A stretch of 64,000 nucleotides of DNA, taken from NCBI GenBank assembly GCA_030998225.1, contig JAPYXD010000522.1:5580001-5644000 (forward strand). The letters run 5' to 3'. Shown here in pieces: positions 11,055-21,887 of the stretch (its first letter is position 1; the number at the start of each line of letters is the position of its first letter). The position numbers and the translations under genes are program-made. Origin of the DNA: Diplolepis rosae. Its lineage: Eukaryota > Arthropoda > Insecta > Hymenoptera > Diplolepididae. Below the pieces are notes generated by a model. That model saw only the letters and a list, made by a program, of their open reading frames with translations. It was not told the DNA's origin and searched no databases.

Positions 11055-11640
11055 GATGGAGGTCAACGGACCTCGGATTCGAAATCAGCGACCCTAAAAA
11101 GCTATATATGTATTTTTCTGGATATTTTTATTGGGTTTTTTGCAGTTTAACTTTCAAATGACCTTGAATCTGATATTATGGAGGTCAACGGACCTCGAAT
11201 TCGAAATTAGCGATCCCAAAAACCTACATATGTATTTTTCTGGATTTTTTTATTGGGTTTTTTACATTCTGACCTTAAAATGACCTTGAATCGGATATTA
11301 TGGAGGTCAACGGACCTCGAATTCGAAATTAGCGATCCCAAAAACCTACATATGTATTTTTCTTGATATTTTTATTGGGTTTTTTGCAGTTTAACTTTCA
11401 AATGACCTTGAATCTGATATTATGGAGGTCAACGGACCTCGAATTCGAAATTAGCGATCCCAAAAACCTACATATGTATTTTTCTTGATTTTTTTATTGG
11501 GTTTTTTACATTCTGACCTTAAAATGACCTTGAATCGGATATTATGGAGGTCAACGGACCTCGAATTCGAAATTAGCGATCCCAAAAACCTACATATGTA
11601 TTTTTCTCGATTTTTTATTGGCGTTTTTTCCAAAAACATT
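11055..11640. repeat. 122-bp tandem array in right outer arm
   Basis: ggaggtcaacggacctcg occurs at 11058, 11180, 11302, 11424 and 11546, an exact 122-bp step. Each unit includes gaattcgaaattagcgatcc and a cctacatatgtatttttct block. Alternate units differ in the same way (gcagtttaactttc versus acattctgacctta), so expansion probably went by 244-bp pairs. The left outer arm has a single unit. Confidence 0.9.
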
Positions 11641-11807
11641 GCATAGAAGCGGTGAAGTTTTCATTTTTTTAAAGGGTGCTCGGGGTGAATAGGGGGGATT
11701 AGGGTGGTTTGTTTAGGGTGGATTTGACTTCTTATTGTTAATAGATAGTGTAGGAATTCTTTCGTATTTTTTGGGCCAAAAACCGGCCTTAGAGACCCTT
11801 CCCCTTT

Positions 11808-12384
11808 AATAATATTTATATAACAGTGTTGCCCAAAATTCTATAAGGAAATAAAAGAATTCTACTAATCCATATATTTCAAAATGGGGATGTAAGTCGA
11901 AAAAATGTGAGGATTTATACATTAAATATGCAAGATTTTTTCGTATGTTCTACAAATACCTTTATGTTAGATAAACATTTATGGGATCCTGTATGAATCC
12001 CTATTTAAATCTTGGAATAGAATTTCATGCATGAATATTATGGGAATAAAAAATTCCTTTTATTAGGTTTCCTTTTATCTTATACTGTTAAAAATGTTAT
12101 TAATTTTAATAGATTTTAATATACAAGTGGTAAATTAAAATTAATAGATTTGTTTATTATGACAAATTAGTATACATTCATATTAAATTTAATAACTTTT
12201 CAATCAAAATATATTAAAATTTAAAAAAATTATTAAAATATATATATACATGTATAGTAAAATTCAAATAAAAGTTTGTGCTTTTTAAGATGAAAGCATT
12301 TTAAATTTAATATACGTTACTAAAAAAAACTTCTATTACATATAATGGAAGTTTAATACAGAAATTTCTACCAGTGTAATTTTA
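11808..12384. other. Unassigned AT-rich DNA
   Basis: No ORF or terminal repeat is supported. Confidence 0.4.
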
Positions 12385-12611
12385 CACGGAGAAAAATATT
12401 TTTTTTAAATTACTAAACATTTCGGAAACTCCTGATAAATTCTGAAGCTACATTCATTAGGATTTCTATTATATAATACGCTAAATTACCGATAACAATT
12501 CTCATCTAGATGGTAAAATAAATTAAATTATTAGAAGAAAGTACGTAGCTTCAGAATTTATCATGCGTTTCCAAATAGTTTGGTAATTTTTGTCAAATAT
12601 TTTTCACCGCG
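12385..12611. mobile_element. 227-bp palindromic MITE, TA-flanked
   Basis: TA-CACGGAGAAAAATATT at the left and AATATTTTTCACCGCG-TA at the right are imperfect inverse copies. Similarity extends inward through gataaattctgaagctac, giving arms of about 75 bp. There is no coding capacity. Confidence 0.75.
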
Positions 12612-13379
12612 TAGATAAATTTGAACTAGTTATGGCTTTCATTAAGACTAACATAATTAATAAATAATACTTTATGTTCCTTTAACGCAAAAGAAACACG
12701 ATCTTGTAAAGAAATTGCCAGCTCTGGCGCTAACCCGCAATGAAATGTCAAGCCAGGCTTGGGTCCAGTCTGTGACGATTGACAAACCTAGCTGCCAGAC
12801 CAGACCCGTTTTGTCTTTTCTTTCCATGTCACAACTTACCAAACTATGCCTAAACTGCACATGATTTTATAGAATCAATATTCATTTATCTTAATTTTAA
12901 ATTAATTTCAAGCAGCAAAATATTTAAAATTTGCAAGAAATTTAAAAAATCTATCAATATACGTAATATGATGATGATGATGATCTGGTTTTGTCTAGGG
13001 AATAATAGTTTACTAGCCCCAGCAGTCCTTATGCAAGGATTATGAAAGACTTTTAGAGCGTCACTAGGAGAAATGTGTAAAGAGTGTCTCATCTTGTGAA
13101 ATTTATGAGTGGAATGAATTGTCTAGTGGGGTTGCCTAGATCTGGCTTTTGGGGTATTTTTGTGAGCAATAGTTACGCAGTTCTGGAAACACCATTATTC
13201 TGTTCAGGAAATGCCTGTGACTCAGAATCAGATGCATCCCCTCTAACGACAGACACTCAGCATCCGGTGACTCCATAGAGGGTCCAAAAAGAAAAAACTA
13301 GAAACTTGAATGTTTTTTGATTGCATGATTCGATTACATTCAGGGAATTTATTGAACTCTCAATAAATGAATATCAAAA
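12612..13379. other. Unassigned segment with small uncharacterised ORFs
   Basis: The DNA is slightly richer in GC than its surroundings. Minus-strand 12672-12860 (62 codons) and plus-strand 13084-13278 (64 codons) are open, but no domain or splice pattern was recognised. A gat trinucleotide run sits at 12968-12982. A decayed element is the likeliest reading. Confidence 0.35.
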
Positions 13380-13544
13380 TCTGCCCGCTTCGCTCACAAG
13401 TTTAAGCGCGCCTGAGGCATGCGATCCGATGGCCGCGCTTCGCGCTCGGTAATCGATTTCCTTTACACACAAATTACTAATTTTTTTTCGATTTTAAATG
13501 AAAAAGGAAATTTTATTTACTTAAGGTTCTATTTGGCCTTAAGG
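13380..13544 (-). mobile_element. HINE 3'-end fragment
   Basis: ctgcccgcttcgctcacaag, then gcgcgcctgaggc and cgcgcttcgcgctcgg, matches the 3' tail of the complete HINE copies in minus orientation, ending in the cttaaggttctatttggcc block. The copy is interrupted or ended by the MITE at 13545. Confidence 0.65.
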
Positions 13545-14203
13545 TAGTTCCTTCACAAAAATTAGACCTCAGGCAAAAATAGATAATTTTGCTTTCAAGA
13601 ATAGCAATATTATTATTGAAGGGCTAATTTGAAAGAGAAAAGATTATTTTTCATGAAGAAAGTTTGAAATACAAAAAAATAATTTTATTAATAAATTGTA
13701 TTTTTGCCCAAACTTATTTTCTTATCGCTTCGAGACAAATTTTTAAAAATGAAGCGATTCTAATAAATCACGGTCTATTTTCTAAGAAAAAGATTTTCTA
13801 CAACATGACCGTTTCCTATTTTTGCAATTGAATTAATTATCATCAAATACAGCAATTTGTTAATAAAAATTTTGTTTTGAAAAATTGTTTTTTTATAATT
13901 TCAGCCATTAAAGAATTCATTTTTATAAATTGGAAACGGTCAAGTGGTAGAGAATCTTTTTCCTAAAAAAATGAACCGTGATTTGTTAGAATCGCATAAT
14001 TTTGGAAAATTTGGCTCGAAGCGATAAGAAAATAAGTTTGGGCAAAAATACAATTTATTAATAAAATTATTTTTTTGTGTTTCAAATTTTTTTCATGAAA
14101 AAAATCTTTTCTCTTTCAAATTAGCCCTTCAGTAATAATATTGCTATTCTTGAAAGCAAAATTATCTATTTTTGCCTGAGGTGTAATTTTCGTGAATGAA
14201 CTA
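13545..14203. mobile_element. 659-bp foldback MITE
   Basis: TAGTTCCTTCACAAAAATTA at the left pairs with TAATTTTCGTGAATGAACTA at the right. The arms (about 13545-13830 and 13925-14203) include the inverted words aggcaaaaatagataatttt, gcaatattattattgaaggg and cttattttcttatcgcttcg. The centre is a ~95-bp AT-rich loop. No ORF is present. Confidence 0.85.
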
Positions 14204-14669
14204 CATTATGGGGTCTACCCACATTAGACGCTGAAAAAAAGGCTATTTTCATGAAGTTTTTTTTAGAGGTTTATATTATAGATATTGATTTGAAAATTTT
14301 GAGGTTGAGTAAATACACTCTTACAATGCATAAATAAATTTTTCTAAATTTATTTTACACTTTTTATAGGTGAAAATAGGTGGTGAATGATAGGTCCTCA
14401 AAAAATAGATAAAAAAGAGATGGATTGTCTGAAACAAAGAAATCAAACGGTTCCCGCAAATGACGCTTATTCGGCTCAAAACTCGATATTTTCGCACACA
14501 AAAGAATATATTATACTGATAAAAATTAACTAATTTTTCAAGGTTATCTTGTTGACAGATGTCCAACTTTAAAACAGTTACGTTTTACATCTGTCAATTT
14601 CAACCAAAACTTTCTGATGGCGCCAACTTTTGTTAAACGGTGGAAACTTATTTGTACACCTGATAATCC
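14204..14669. other. Unassigned DNA upstream of hAT-like pair
   Basis: An 81-codon minus ORF (14321-14566) is open but has no recognisable motif. Nothing else can be supported. Confidence 0.35.
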
Positions 14670-14677
14670 AAAATAGC

Positions 14678-15624
14678 TAGAGTTCTTAAATTCTCGAGAA
14701 TTTAAGTTCAAGTAATATAACCGAGAATATTACAGAATTTATAGAATATAAGAGAATATAAAGAGAATTTTGAGAATTTATGTTTTAAATAATTATTTAT
14801 CAATATTTTGAGTACCTTTATAGTTAAATAAGAGGCACTCAGTTATATAAATATATTTGTATCAAGAAGAACCTAAGAACAGTTTCACTGTTAAGATATT
14901 AAAATTATATACTGTTGAAATTTGAGGTTAAATTCATTTTGAATTTAATACATTGAATACTAAAAATCTTAAATCAATTTTATACTTGAATTTATATTAT
15001 CTATGTAATTATAGAATATATATAAAATCCTTTATTATACAATAAAATGTACATAATATACACGTAATAATTACATTAAAAATCATGTATAAATTTATCA
15101 AAATTCAAATTTTAAAGGAATAAAACAGTTTTTATTTTTGTTTGCATTTTCCGGGGTCGCTGCAGGTCAAGGAATTTATAAATCGGTAGAGAAAGTCAAG
15201 TAAAACGTAAAAAAGTTAGGGAATTTTTTTCATTCAACCATTATAATTATAATTAACCAAATAAATTCCTTTATTGACCCCCACTGATGTAAAGTAATTC
15301 CAATTCTCATACAAAAATGTAAGATTTACATACAATAATTTCAACAATAATACTTTAAACTAAATCTCTGGAACATAACCTATAATATATACCCTTTTAG
15401 TTCTTGTTTTTCACTTTCTTCCGCACTAATAAAATCCACATAAGAAGTTTCAGAGATAATTTCATATTCCAGTATTAATTCATTTTCATTTTTTAACACG
15501 TTTAATAAGCCAAAATAACAAAAATCTCATAAATTCTAAAAGAATTTATCTGCCGGTTATATTCTTGGTAATATTCTCATTTTCGTTACCGTTCTCAAAG
15601 TAATATAACCGACTCAGAACTCTA
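14678..15624 (+). mobile_element. hAT-like MITE, copy 1, perfect 8-bp TSD
   Basis: The element begins TAGAGTTCT and ends with the inverse AGAACTCTA. It is flanked by the exact direct repeat AAAATAGC at 14670-14677 and 15625-15632. An 8-bp duplication with a TAGAG end fits the hAT superfamily. The 947-bp interior has no ORF and is nearly the inverse of the neighbouring copy at 15643-16413. Confidence 0.9.
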
Positions 15625-15642
15625 AAAATAGCCTGTCTCTGT

Positions 15643-16413
15643 TAGAGTTCTGAGTCGGTTATATTACTTTGAGAACGTTAAGGAAAATGAGAATATTACC
15701 AAGAATATAACCAGCAGATAAATTCTTTTAGAGTTTTTGAGAATTTTGTTATTTTGGCTTGTTAAACGTGTTAAACAATAAAAATGAATTAACAGTGCAA
15801 TTTGAAATTATCTCTTAAACTTTGTATATGATGCATTTTATTTGTGCGGAAAAAAGTGAAAAACGAGAACTACAAGGGTAGAATATTATAGGTTATATTA
15901 CAGACATTTAGTTTAAAGTATTATTACGGTAATTATTGTATGGAAATCTCACATTTTTGTACTAAAATTGGAATTACTTCACATCAGAGGGAGTTAATAA
16001 AGGAATTTATTTGGTTCATTATAATTATAATGGTTGAATGAAAAAAATTTCCTATACTATTTTAAGTTTTACTTGACTTTACCTGTCGATTCATAAATTC
16101 CGTGACCTGCAGCGACCCTGGAAAATGCACAAAAAATAAAAAATGAGTTGTTCCTTAAAAATTAGAATTTTGATAAATTAACATATGATTTAATATAATT
16201 ATTATATGTATATTATATACATTTTGATGTATATCAAAGGATTTTATATATTCTCTGTAATTATATAGATAATATAAATTCAATTACAATATTAATTTTA
16301 GATTTTTAGTATTCAGTGTCCAGTGTCTCAAATTTTCCTTTACATTCTACAAATTCTGTAATATTCTCGGTTATATTACTTGAACATAAATTCTCGAGAA
16401 TTTAAGAACTCTA
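15643..16413 (-). mobile_element. hAT-like MITE, copy 2, opposite orientation
   Basis: Bounded by TAGAGTTCT and AAGAACTCTA with the exact 8-bp duplication GTCTCTGT at 15635-15642 and 16414-16421. It is the inverse of copy 1 but about 175 bp shorter through internal deletion. Only two bases separate the two target duplications, so this is an independent second insertion beside the first. Together they make a ~1.7-kb near-palindrome. Confidence 0.9.
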
Positions 16414-16421
16414 GTCTCTGT

Positions 16422-16898
16422 TGAGTTCTGGCCTCCTTTACAAAAAAAAAACGACCAAATATGGACCAAAAGAATTATTTTGTATGTAGATGGTTGTGGG
16501 TAATAATGACAAAAGAGGTCGAATGAAAGAAAAAGAAGGAAGGGGTTTTGGAAGGTTCCCTTCTTCTTTCTTTCCTCCTTTTTTGTTGGTTTCTCATAAT
16601 GGTTTGTTTTAAGAAATGTTTTTGGTCCAAATTTGGTTGTTTTTTGTTGCATTTTGATGGTTCGAACATTCTCGAATTCTTCAAATTTTGAATTATACTT
16701 TTATTTGGACGTTAAGATGAATTTGAGTTTGCAGTGATACGGGTTTGAATTTAGTTTTGGAGAAAAAAGTCTTATAATGTTTTAATGATTTTGATGAGAT
16801 AATAGAAAACTATTTAGGAGATGCAGAAAAAAGTCGATTAATTTTTAGAAAATTGTTTGCCGAAAAAAAACGCCTGATTCTTATATAGAAGTATTTTA
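16422..16898. other. Unassigned, with purine/pyrimidine-rich tract
   Basis: 16510-16600 has strong purine then pyrimidine runs, which explains the two overlapping Lys/Arg-rich minus ORFs here. They show no conserved motif and are treated as compositional. Confidence 0.4.
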
Positions 16899-17269
16899 TT
16901 AACCCTTTAACGTCCAGATGTGCAGAATTTTCACATTGATTACAATATCATACCATTTATAGAAAAAAGGTGAAAAAGGATCGGAAACTTCATATCCTAC
17001 CGTTTTTGGGGTCACTCTTTCGAATGGCACAGTCAGAATTCTCGAAAAATGACGCTAAACCCTTTATTTTCCCAAAAATACCCAAAAAAACGCTATTTTT
17101 GGAGTAAGATTTTTTTTTAACCGAAATTTGCACTATGTTACCGACACTTAGGCAACTTATAACTTATCAGAAACATGTTCTTGAGACTTGTAATTTTAAA
17201 ATATGCATTGAAATATTTTGTTTCTCTTTGTTCTCTAATTAAAAATGGCATCTGGGCGTTTGAAATTGA
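16899..17269. mobile_element. Possible decayed TTAA element
   Basis: TTAA-CCCTTTAACGTCCAGATG at the left is loosely mirrored by GGCATCTGGGCGTTTGAAA-TTGA at the right. The ends share about 13 inverted positions. The left CCCTTT resembles the piggyBac-like MITE at 3081. The right flank is mutated, so the call is tentative. Confidence 0.4.
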
Positions 17270-17463
17270 GAAAATTGCTCCTATTTCGGATTTTCCAGGT
17301 TACTTCGTAGTGTGATCATATAAATAAGTTATTACCAGTTTTGTTTATCCTTTATTTTTTCGAATTTTACACAAATCTAAAACCTTCTGATGTGATGAAA
17401 ATGTAAAATTTGCAAAGTAAATATAAAGAGCATGTTTACAAAAAATTAAAATCATTATGCTTT

Positions 17464-17847
17464 TTAAAATGATTTGTTTTCAGCTATTGTAATTTGATCA
17501 TAAATAGAAAACAATGCTTCTGAATTGTGGTTCATATGAAAATATCTGTAAGAATTTATGTAACTTTGATCACATTCATGTATATGAAGATTTATATACA
17601 AGCACATTGGCTTAATATCTATTCGTTGAACTGTTGAATATTCATCGGCTTGAAACTGGCGGGTGCTGCAGAAATGTTGCCCTCGGCCTGACCCATTGTT
17701 TAAATCGAAGCCAACAGTTGCCTGATTAAATATAATATTTCCACATGAATGATTTCTAATACCCACGACATTCAAAATAATATCCTCCTTTTTATTATTT
17801 AATATTGCATGAGTTTCGAAAGAATTGGGTAAAAGACATCTGAACAT
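17464..17847 (-). CDS. Orphan 127-codon ORF, function unknown
   Basis: A single frame runs from ATG at 17847 to a stop at 17464, with an in-frame TGA two codons upstream of the ATG. In this AT-rich sequence a 127-codon run without stops is uncommon, which hints at past or present coding use. The product is about 127 residues with five or six cysteines, no obvious signal peptide or membrane segment, and a central NNGSGRGQHFC segment. I recognise no family. No promoter or splice site was evident, and neighbours are repeats. It may be an exon, an orphan gene or chance. Confidence 0.3.
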   Translation of the reverse strand: MFRCLLPNSFETHAILNNKKEDIILNVVGIRNHSCGNIIFNQATVGFDLNNGSGRGQHFCSTRQFQADEYSTVQRIDIKPMCLYINLHIHECDQSYINSYRYFHMNHNSEALFSIYDQITIAENKSF

Positions 17848-17959
17848 AATTCAAAAATTAATTCATTTTCAACATTTTTGAAAGATTTTTTTTTTTAATT
17901 GAGAACTTTGAATCCTGGATCTTGGTAGTACTGAAATGCGTCTACAAATTATCTTGATG

Positions 17960-18450
17960 GCTTTTTTTGATCCGAGATAAATTAAAAAATATACAATGTT
18001 TGGAAAAGATTATAAAATCAAAAAGCAAATTCCATTTTCCAGTCGAACTGTGCGAAATTGAAAGAAAGTTGAGGAAACAAATCATTTGTTTGGAAAAGAT
18101 ATACAAATTTTTATTCCAAACGTTTTCTCCTTTTTTTAAACTATGCGAAGTAGAAAAACAAGTTTGTAAGAAAAATTATTCTACTAAGGAAGATTTGAAA
18201 AGTTATTTCGATTAATTTTCATATGACATGTTACTTTTATTTTTATTTCAAAAATGCTTCGAAACAATATTTCTTAAGAAAGTTGTTCTTCTAAACAATT
18301 TCTATAAAGCTCCGGAAATTAAGAAACACTCCGTCATTAAATGCTCTCAAATTGTTAAAACTCTATTACTAAAGAAACTATTAAATTTTAAAATAATAAT
18401 CTTTGAAAGATATTTAATTGTAGTTACATGAGCGGAAGTGAATCTTGACA
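17960..18450 (+). repeat. Decayed HINE-internal units
   Basis: ttccattttccagtcgaac and gcgaaattgaaag words recur with a loose period and match the internal 155-bp units of HINE copies. The two small Lys/Phe-rich ORFs across it are repeat by-products. Confidence 0.5.
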
Positions 18451-19249
18451 ACGCAAAATGACAAATATTGTGCTTTTAAAAGCTTTTTACTCATTATTTA
18501 CTCGAAAAATAGTAAAATTATACTATTTATAAACTATAAAATGTTATGATTATATTATATATTATTATATCATAGACATAACACAGATTATAGAATATAC
18601 AATATAAAATGTTGACCTCAAGTCTGGAATAGGAAGCGATCCATTTTAAGAGTTAACTTATTCCATTTTTAAACAGAAAATTGATCAAAAAGAATTCATT
18701 AAAAATCACTTTACCATTGAGTGTAGAAATTTACCAATACTTTTCAATGCAAGCCTTTTATCGCGTGTACATTACCAAAAATATGCAAATTCTGCGAAAA
18801 AATCAGTTGATCTTCAACGAACCAACTACAGCTTTCTTGGAGAATTAAAAAAAAATTTTTAATGCACCTTAATTTTATAAAAATATTTAAATACTCTTTT
18901 TCTAAAAAATAATTTTTCTCTATAAATTATTAACGTTTTATTTTTTATTCCTGACACTTTTCATGAAATAGTAAAAACATTTCATTTTCATAAATTCGCG
19001 GATCAGCGGTTCTGGGTGATTAGAATCTCACATCATTAATAATACAGGGATTATATGACAAAATTGAAATGAGAATAAGATTAATTGTACCATATTTGGT
19101 GATTTATTTTCAAATCTAGAAATAATCTCAATATAACTCAAACATTTTAACATTACAATACAATAGACGTTTTATTCTATACTTAATTCTGAACTCAACT
19201 TGCAAGGAAAAATGTATCCTTAAAATTTTAGTACAAAAATAATAACATA
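18451..19249. other. Unassigned AT-rich DNA
   Basis: Long A/T runs only. No terminal repeats, ORFs or RNA motifs are supported. Confidence 0.4.
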
Positions 19250-20714
19250 CACGCAGAAAAAAGAAAGGCAAAATTTACTAACCAGGAACAGTAAATGATT
19301 TTAAATAAATGTAACAGTAAAAACTGTTAACATAGCTGAAAAGAAATGTCGGAATTACTGAGCGTTTCGTAAATCTCATAGTAAAATCAAAGTAAATCTA
19401 ACTCTGTCACTTGTGAGTTAAAAATACCTTTATCATATGTATTGAATCCAGGATGATAAGTACCATTCACTGGAACTGAATTACAATACTAGTATAGTAC
19501 ACATTAACGAAAGATCAGTAGATTTTACCGATCTGGATGTTTCGCTTGACTCGCGCACAAGTAACGAAAACATAACCTTCATGTGTAAACCACGTGTGCC
19601 GGCAACGCTAGGTGTAAACAAAGGAATTTCCAACTGCAGTGAGAAAAACGGATCATAAAACCTGGATGTTAAAAGTAAGGATAGTATTCGGTAAAATCAA
19701 AACATTCATTCTTGTTTTTTCATATAATTCGTTTCAGAATGTCGTCCGAGTGCTTCCGACGTTATCCGAATAGCTTCGTAGACTCGAACCCAAGTCTGGC
19801 CAACTCAGTAGTGGCTTATAAGCGACATTTATTTCGGAATATGGCAAGCGAGAATAGCCGAGAGGCTTTAGGCGTTAGGAATGCGTTTAGTTAATGTAGA
19901 TATAGGTAGAGTTAGAGGGTTCGAACACAAAAGCGATTCTGAAATTTAATTTCAAGCGTATGCGAATATAAATAGTGTAGCATTGTGTACTTCAATATGT
20001 GAACATAAATGAGGCATGATAATAATATTTATGTATGTGTTCCCACTGAAACCTCCCCTCTTCTGAGTGCCAAAGCTCTCCCCTCTATCTTTCTTTTGTT
20101 TTGCACGCGTCAAATCTGGTATGTTTCAGTTTATAATCCAAGATATTATTCGATACTATCTTTTTTTTAACATTTACAGATTATGGTTTTAATAATCTAG
20201 ATCGCTGTCCCATAGTTAATAGTCCAAGATTATACCCGGTAACATATTTTTCATTACCGTTTACAATCCATATTTCTCAGTGTGCAAAGAAAGTAGCCAA
20301 AACAAAAGAACTGTGTTATCCGAAACGAATATGCTACTTTCACTAAGAAAAATCGGTAAAGCTACTGTCTTATAAGTAATTCTGACATTCGACAAACGTA
20401 AAGAGCACTAACATTTTGGTAAACTATACCGTAACAGTAAGTTACATTCTCTTACACGCTATGAAAATGTAACAGAATAATAAGCATTTGTAGCATTTAG
20501 AAACAGTGTAGGATAGCAATTGGCTCGGTGAAATTTACTGATCCGCAAGTCAGTACCACTTATGTATTCGTATTTGTAACTACCAAATCTGATTACAGTT
20601 ACTTGTTCAGCCTAGTAACATTCAGTTAACTGGCCAGTTGTCCATATAAGTACTTGGAAATTAAGTAAAATTTACCGGATTTTCAGTATATTATACGGAA
20701 CTTTTTTCTGCGTG
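19250..20714. mobile_element. TA-flanked TIR element (CACGCAGAAAAAAG ends)
   Basis: TA-CACGCAGAAAAAAG at the left matches the inverse CTTTTTTCTGCGTG-TA at 20701-20716. The interior is about 1.46 kb. It contains the 420-bp repeat at 19692-20110 but no transposase. Its sequence is rich in gtaa/ttac words. Confidence 0.85.
19692..20110 (+). repeat. 420-bp dispersed repeat, copy 2 (uninterrupted)
   Basis: Matches copy 1 at 6090-6429 plus 7515-7612. The uninterrupted form shows where the 6430-7514 hairpin inserted. It has a 60-codon ORF (19712-19894) that copy 1 does not keep open, so coding is unlikely. Pol III-like boxes occur at about 19856 and 19920, the second less perfect here (ggttcgaaca). 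Confidence 0.75.
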
Positions 20715-20760
20715 TAATCTAAATTCTTACAAAGTAGAATTTAAAAGTCGCCTCTTTACC

Positions 20761-20945
20761 AATTGAGGGTACGCATGCAATAACCGCCTTGGCGCTCGGC
20801 CAGTAAGTCGAGCGAAGGGATGACGCGACCTTTGATTGGCTGAAATTTCGTTTCGGAAAAATTTGGCTTATCAGAGGTCGCGTTCCCCCTCCGTTTGGCC
20901 TACTGGCCGAGCGCCTAGGCGATTATTGCATGCGCACCCTCAATT
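20761..20945. mobile_element. 185-bp palindromic MITE, GC-rich ends
   Basis: AATTGAGGGTACGCATGCAA is mirrored by TTGCATGCGCACCCTCAATT. The arms continue through ggcgctcggccagta and cgcgacct. The element is a near-complete hairpin with no ORF. Confidence 0.85.
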
Positions 20946-20993
20946 TATGGTTTGAGGTTGAGATGCCGAATTTTTCTTAAGGGGTTACCTCTA

Positions 20994-21472
20994 CACGGCG
21001 AAAAGCAAACCTTAATGGTTACTCCCAAAACCGCAACAGTTACTGCAGTCTAACTATTACTGCAGTCGATCCGCAAACGTTTTCGCCAGCGCAATTTTCT
21101 GTTCAAATATCTTTTTAATGTCGGTTTTTGGTATATGACAAACACAACACGCATATCTAAAAATCTCGGCACAATGCGCTTAGCTGTTATATTCAGTGGC
21201 GCCCGTCCCGATATTATATGCAACGAGAACCGCGCCGGGAGAAACGCTTTGGGTATAGAGGAGTAACTGTTACTGCCAACGCAGTAATGATTCCTCCAGA
21301 TCACGTTCTGGTTTCGCGGAGTAATGGTTACGGTCTAAAGCAGAAACTTTTCGGGCTAAGACAATAGCAAACACAGAATAGCTACAACACAAAATTTTTG
21401 ACCAACAATTGCGGTCAGCGCAGTAACCATTACGGTTTCGGTGGTAACTATTCAGGTTTACTTTTCTCCGTG
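20994..21472. mobile_element. MITE with CACGGCGAAAAG ends
   Basis: CACGGCGAAAAGCAAACC at the left pairs with GGTTTACTTTTCTCCGTG at the right, and the interior repeats gtaayngttac-like words on both strands. The antisense ORFs across it are not supported by any motif. The flanks show TA on the left only. Confidence 0.7.
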
Positions 21473-21887
21473 TTGTTGTCATTTTCAAAAAATTGATGAT
21501 TTTTTGTTTGCATTTTCTTAAAGAATGTAATTCTGAAAATACGTCTTAAAAGTTTAAAGTTTATCCTGAAAAAATTTACTGGGATAGAGAGCTTCAAGGA
21601 TAGGCGCACCAGGTCGTTTCCGTCAGCTTACGATGCACACATGATTAAAAACCGCTATCAAAAAATGTTCTAGATGCTATGAAACTTATATACTACTGTG
21701 GGAAAAAACTAAGGTGAATTTTTAATTTAAACTTCGCGGGCTAACCGATTCGGGCAAACTCTTTTATTTTTATGTTGGTCCTACTGTTACTGACATCTAT
21801 TCCTAATTTCATCTCAATGTCATCATCTGTTACATAATTACGCTTGTGTTTTCTAAAACACTAAAAGTGATTTATTCGATTTTTACA

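Larger units (their letters stand above)
8046..11807. mobile_element. Outer TIR element (AGGGTCTCTAAGGCCGG ends)
   Basis: The left end GAGGGTCTCTAAGGCCGG and its inverse ending at 11807 share over 100 bp of inverted similarity, including ggtttttggcccaaaaa and tgaaaacttcaccgc. The left outer arm is about 450 bp and the right about 820 bp; the difference is mostly a tandem expansion of a 122-bp unit. The element is filled by another TIR element at 8495-10986. No flanking duplication could be fixed. Confidence 0.75.

Noticed and set aside
16371..16684. Two overlapping basic ORFs on the minus strand
   Set aside because: They depend on a purine-rich tract and have no motif or conservation evidence.
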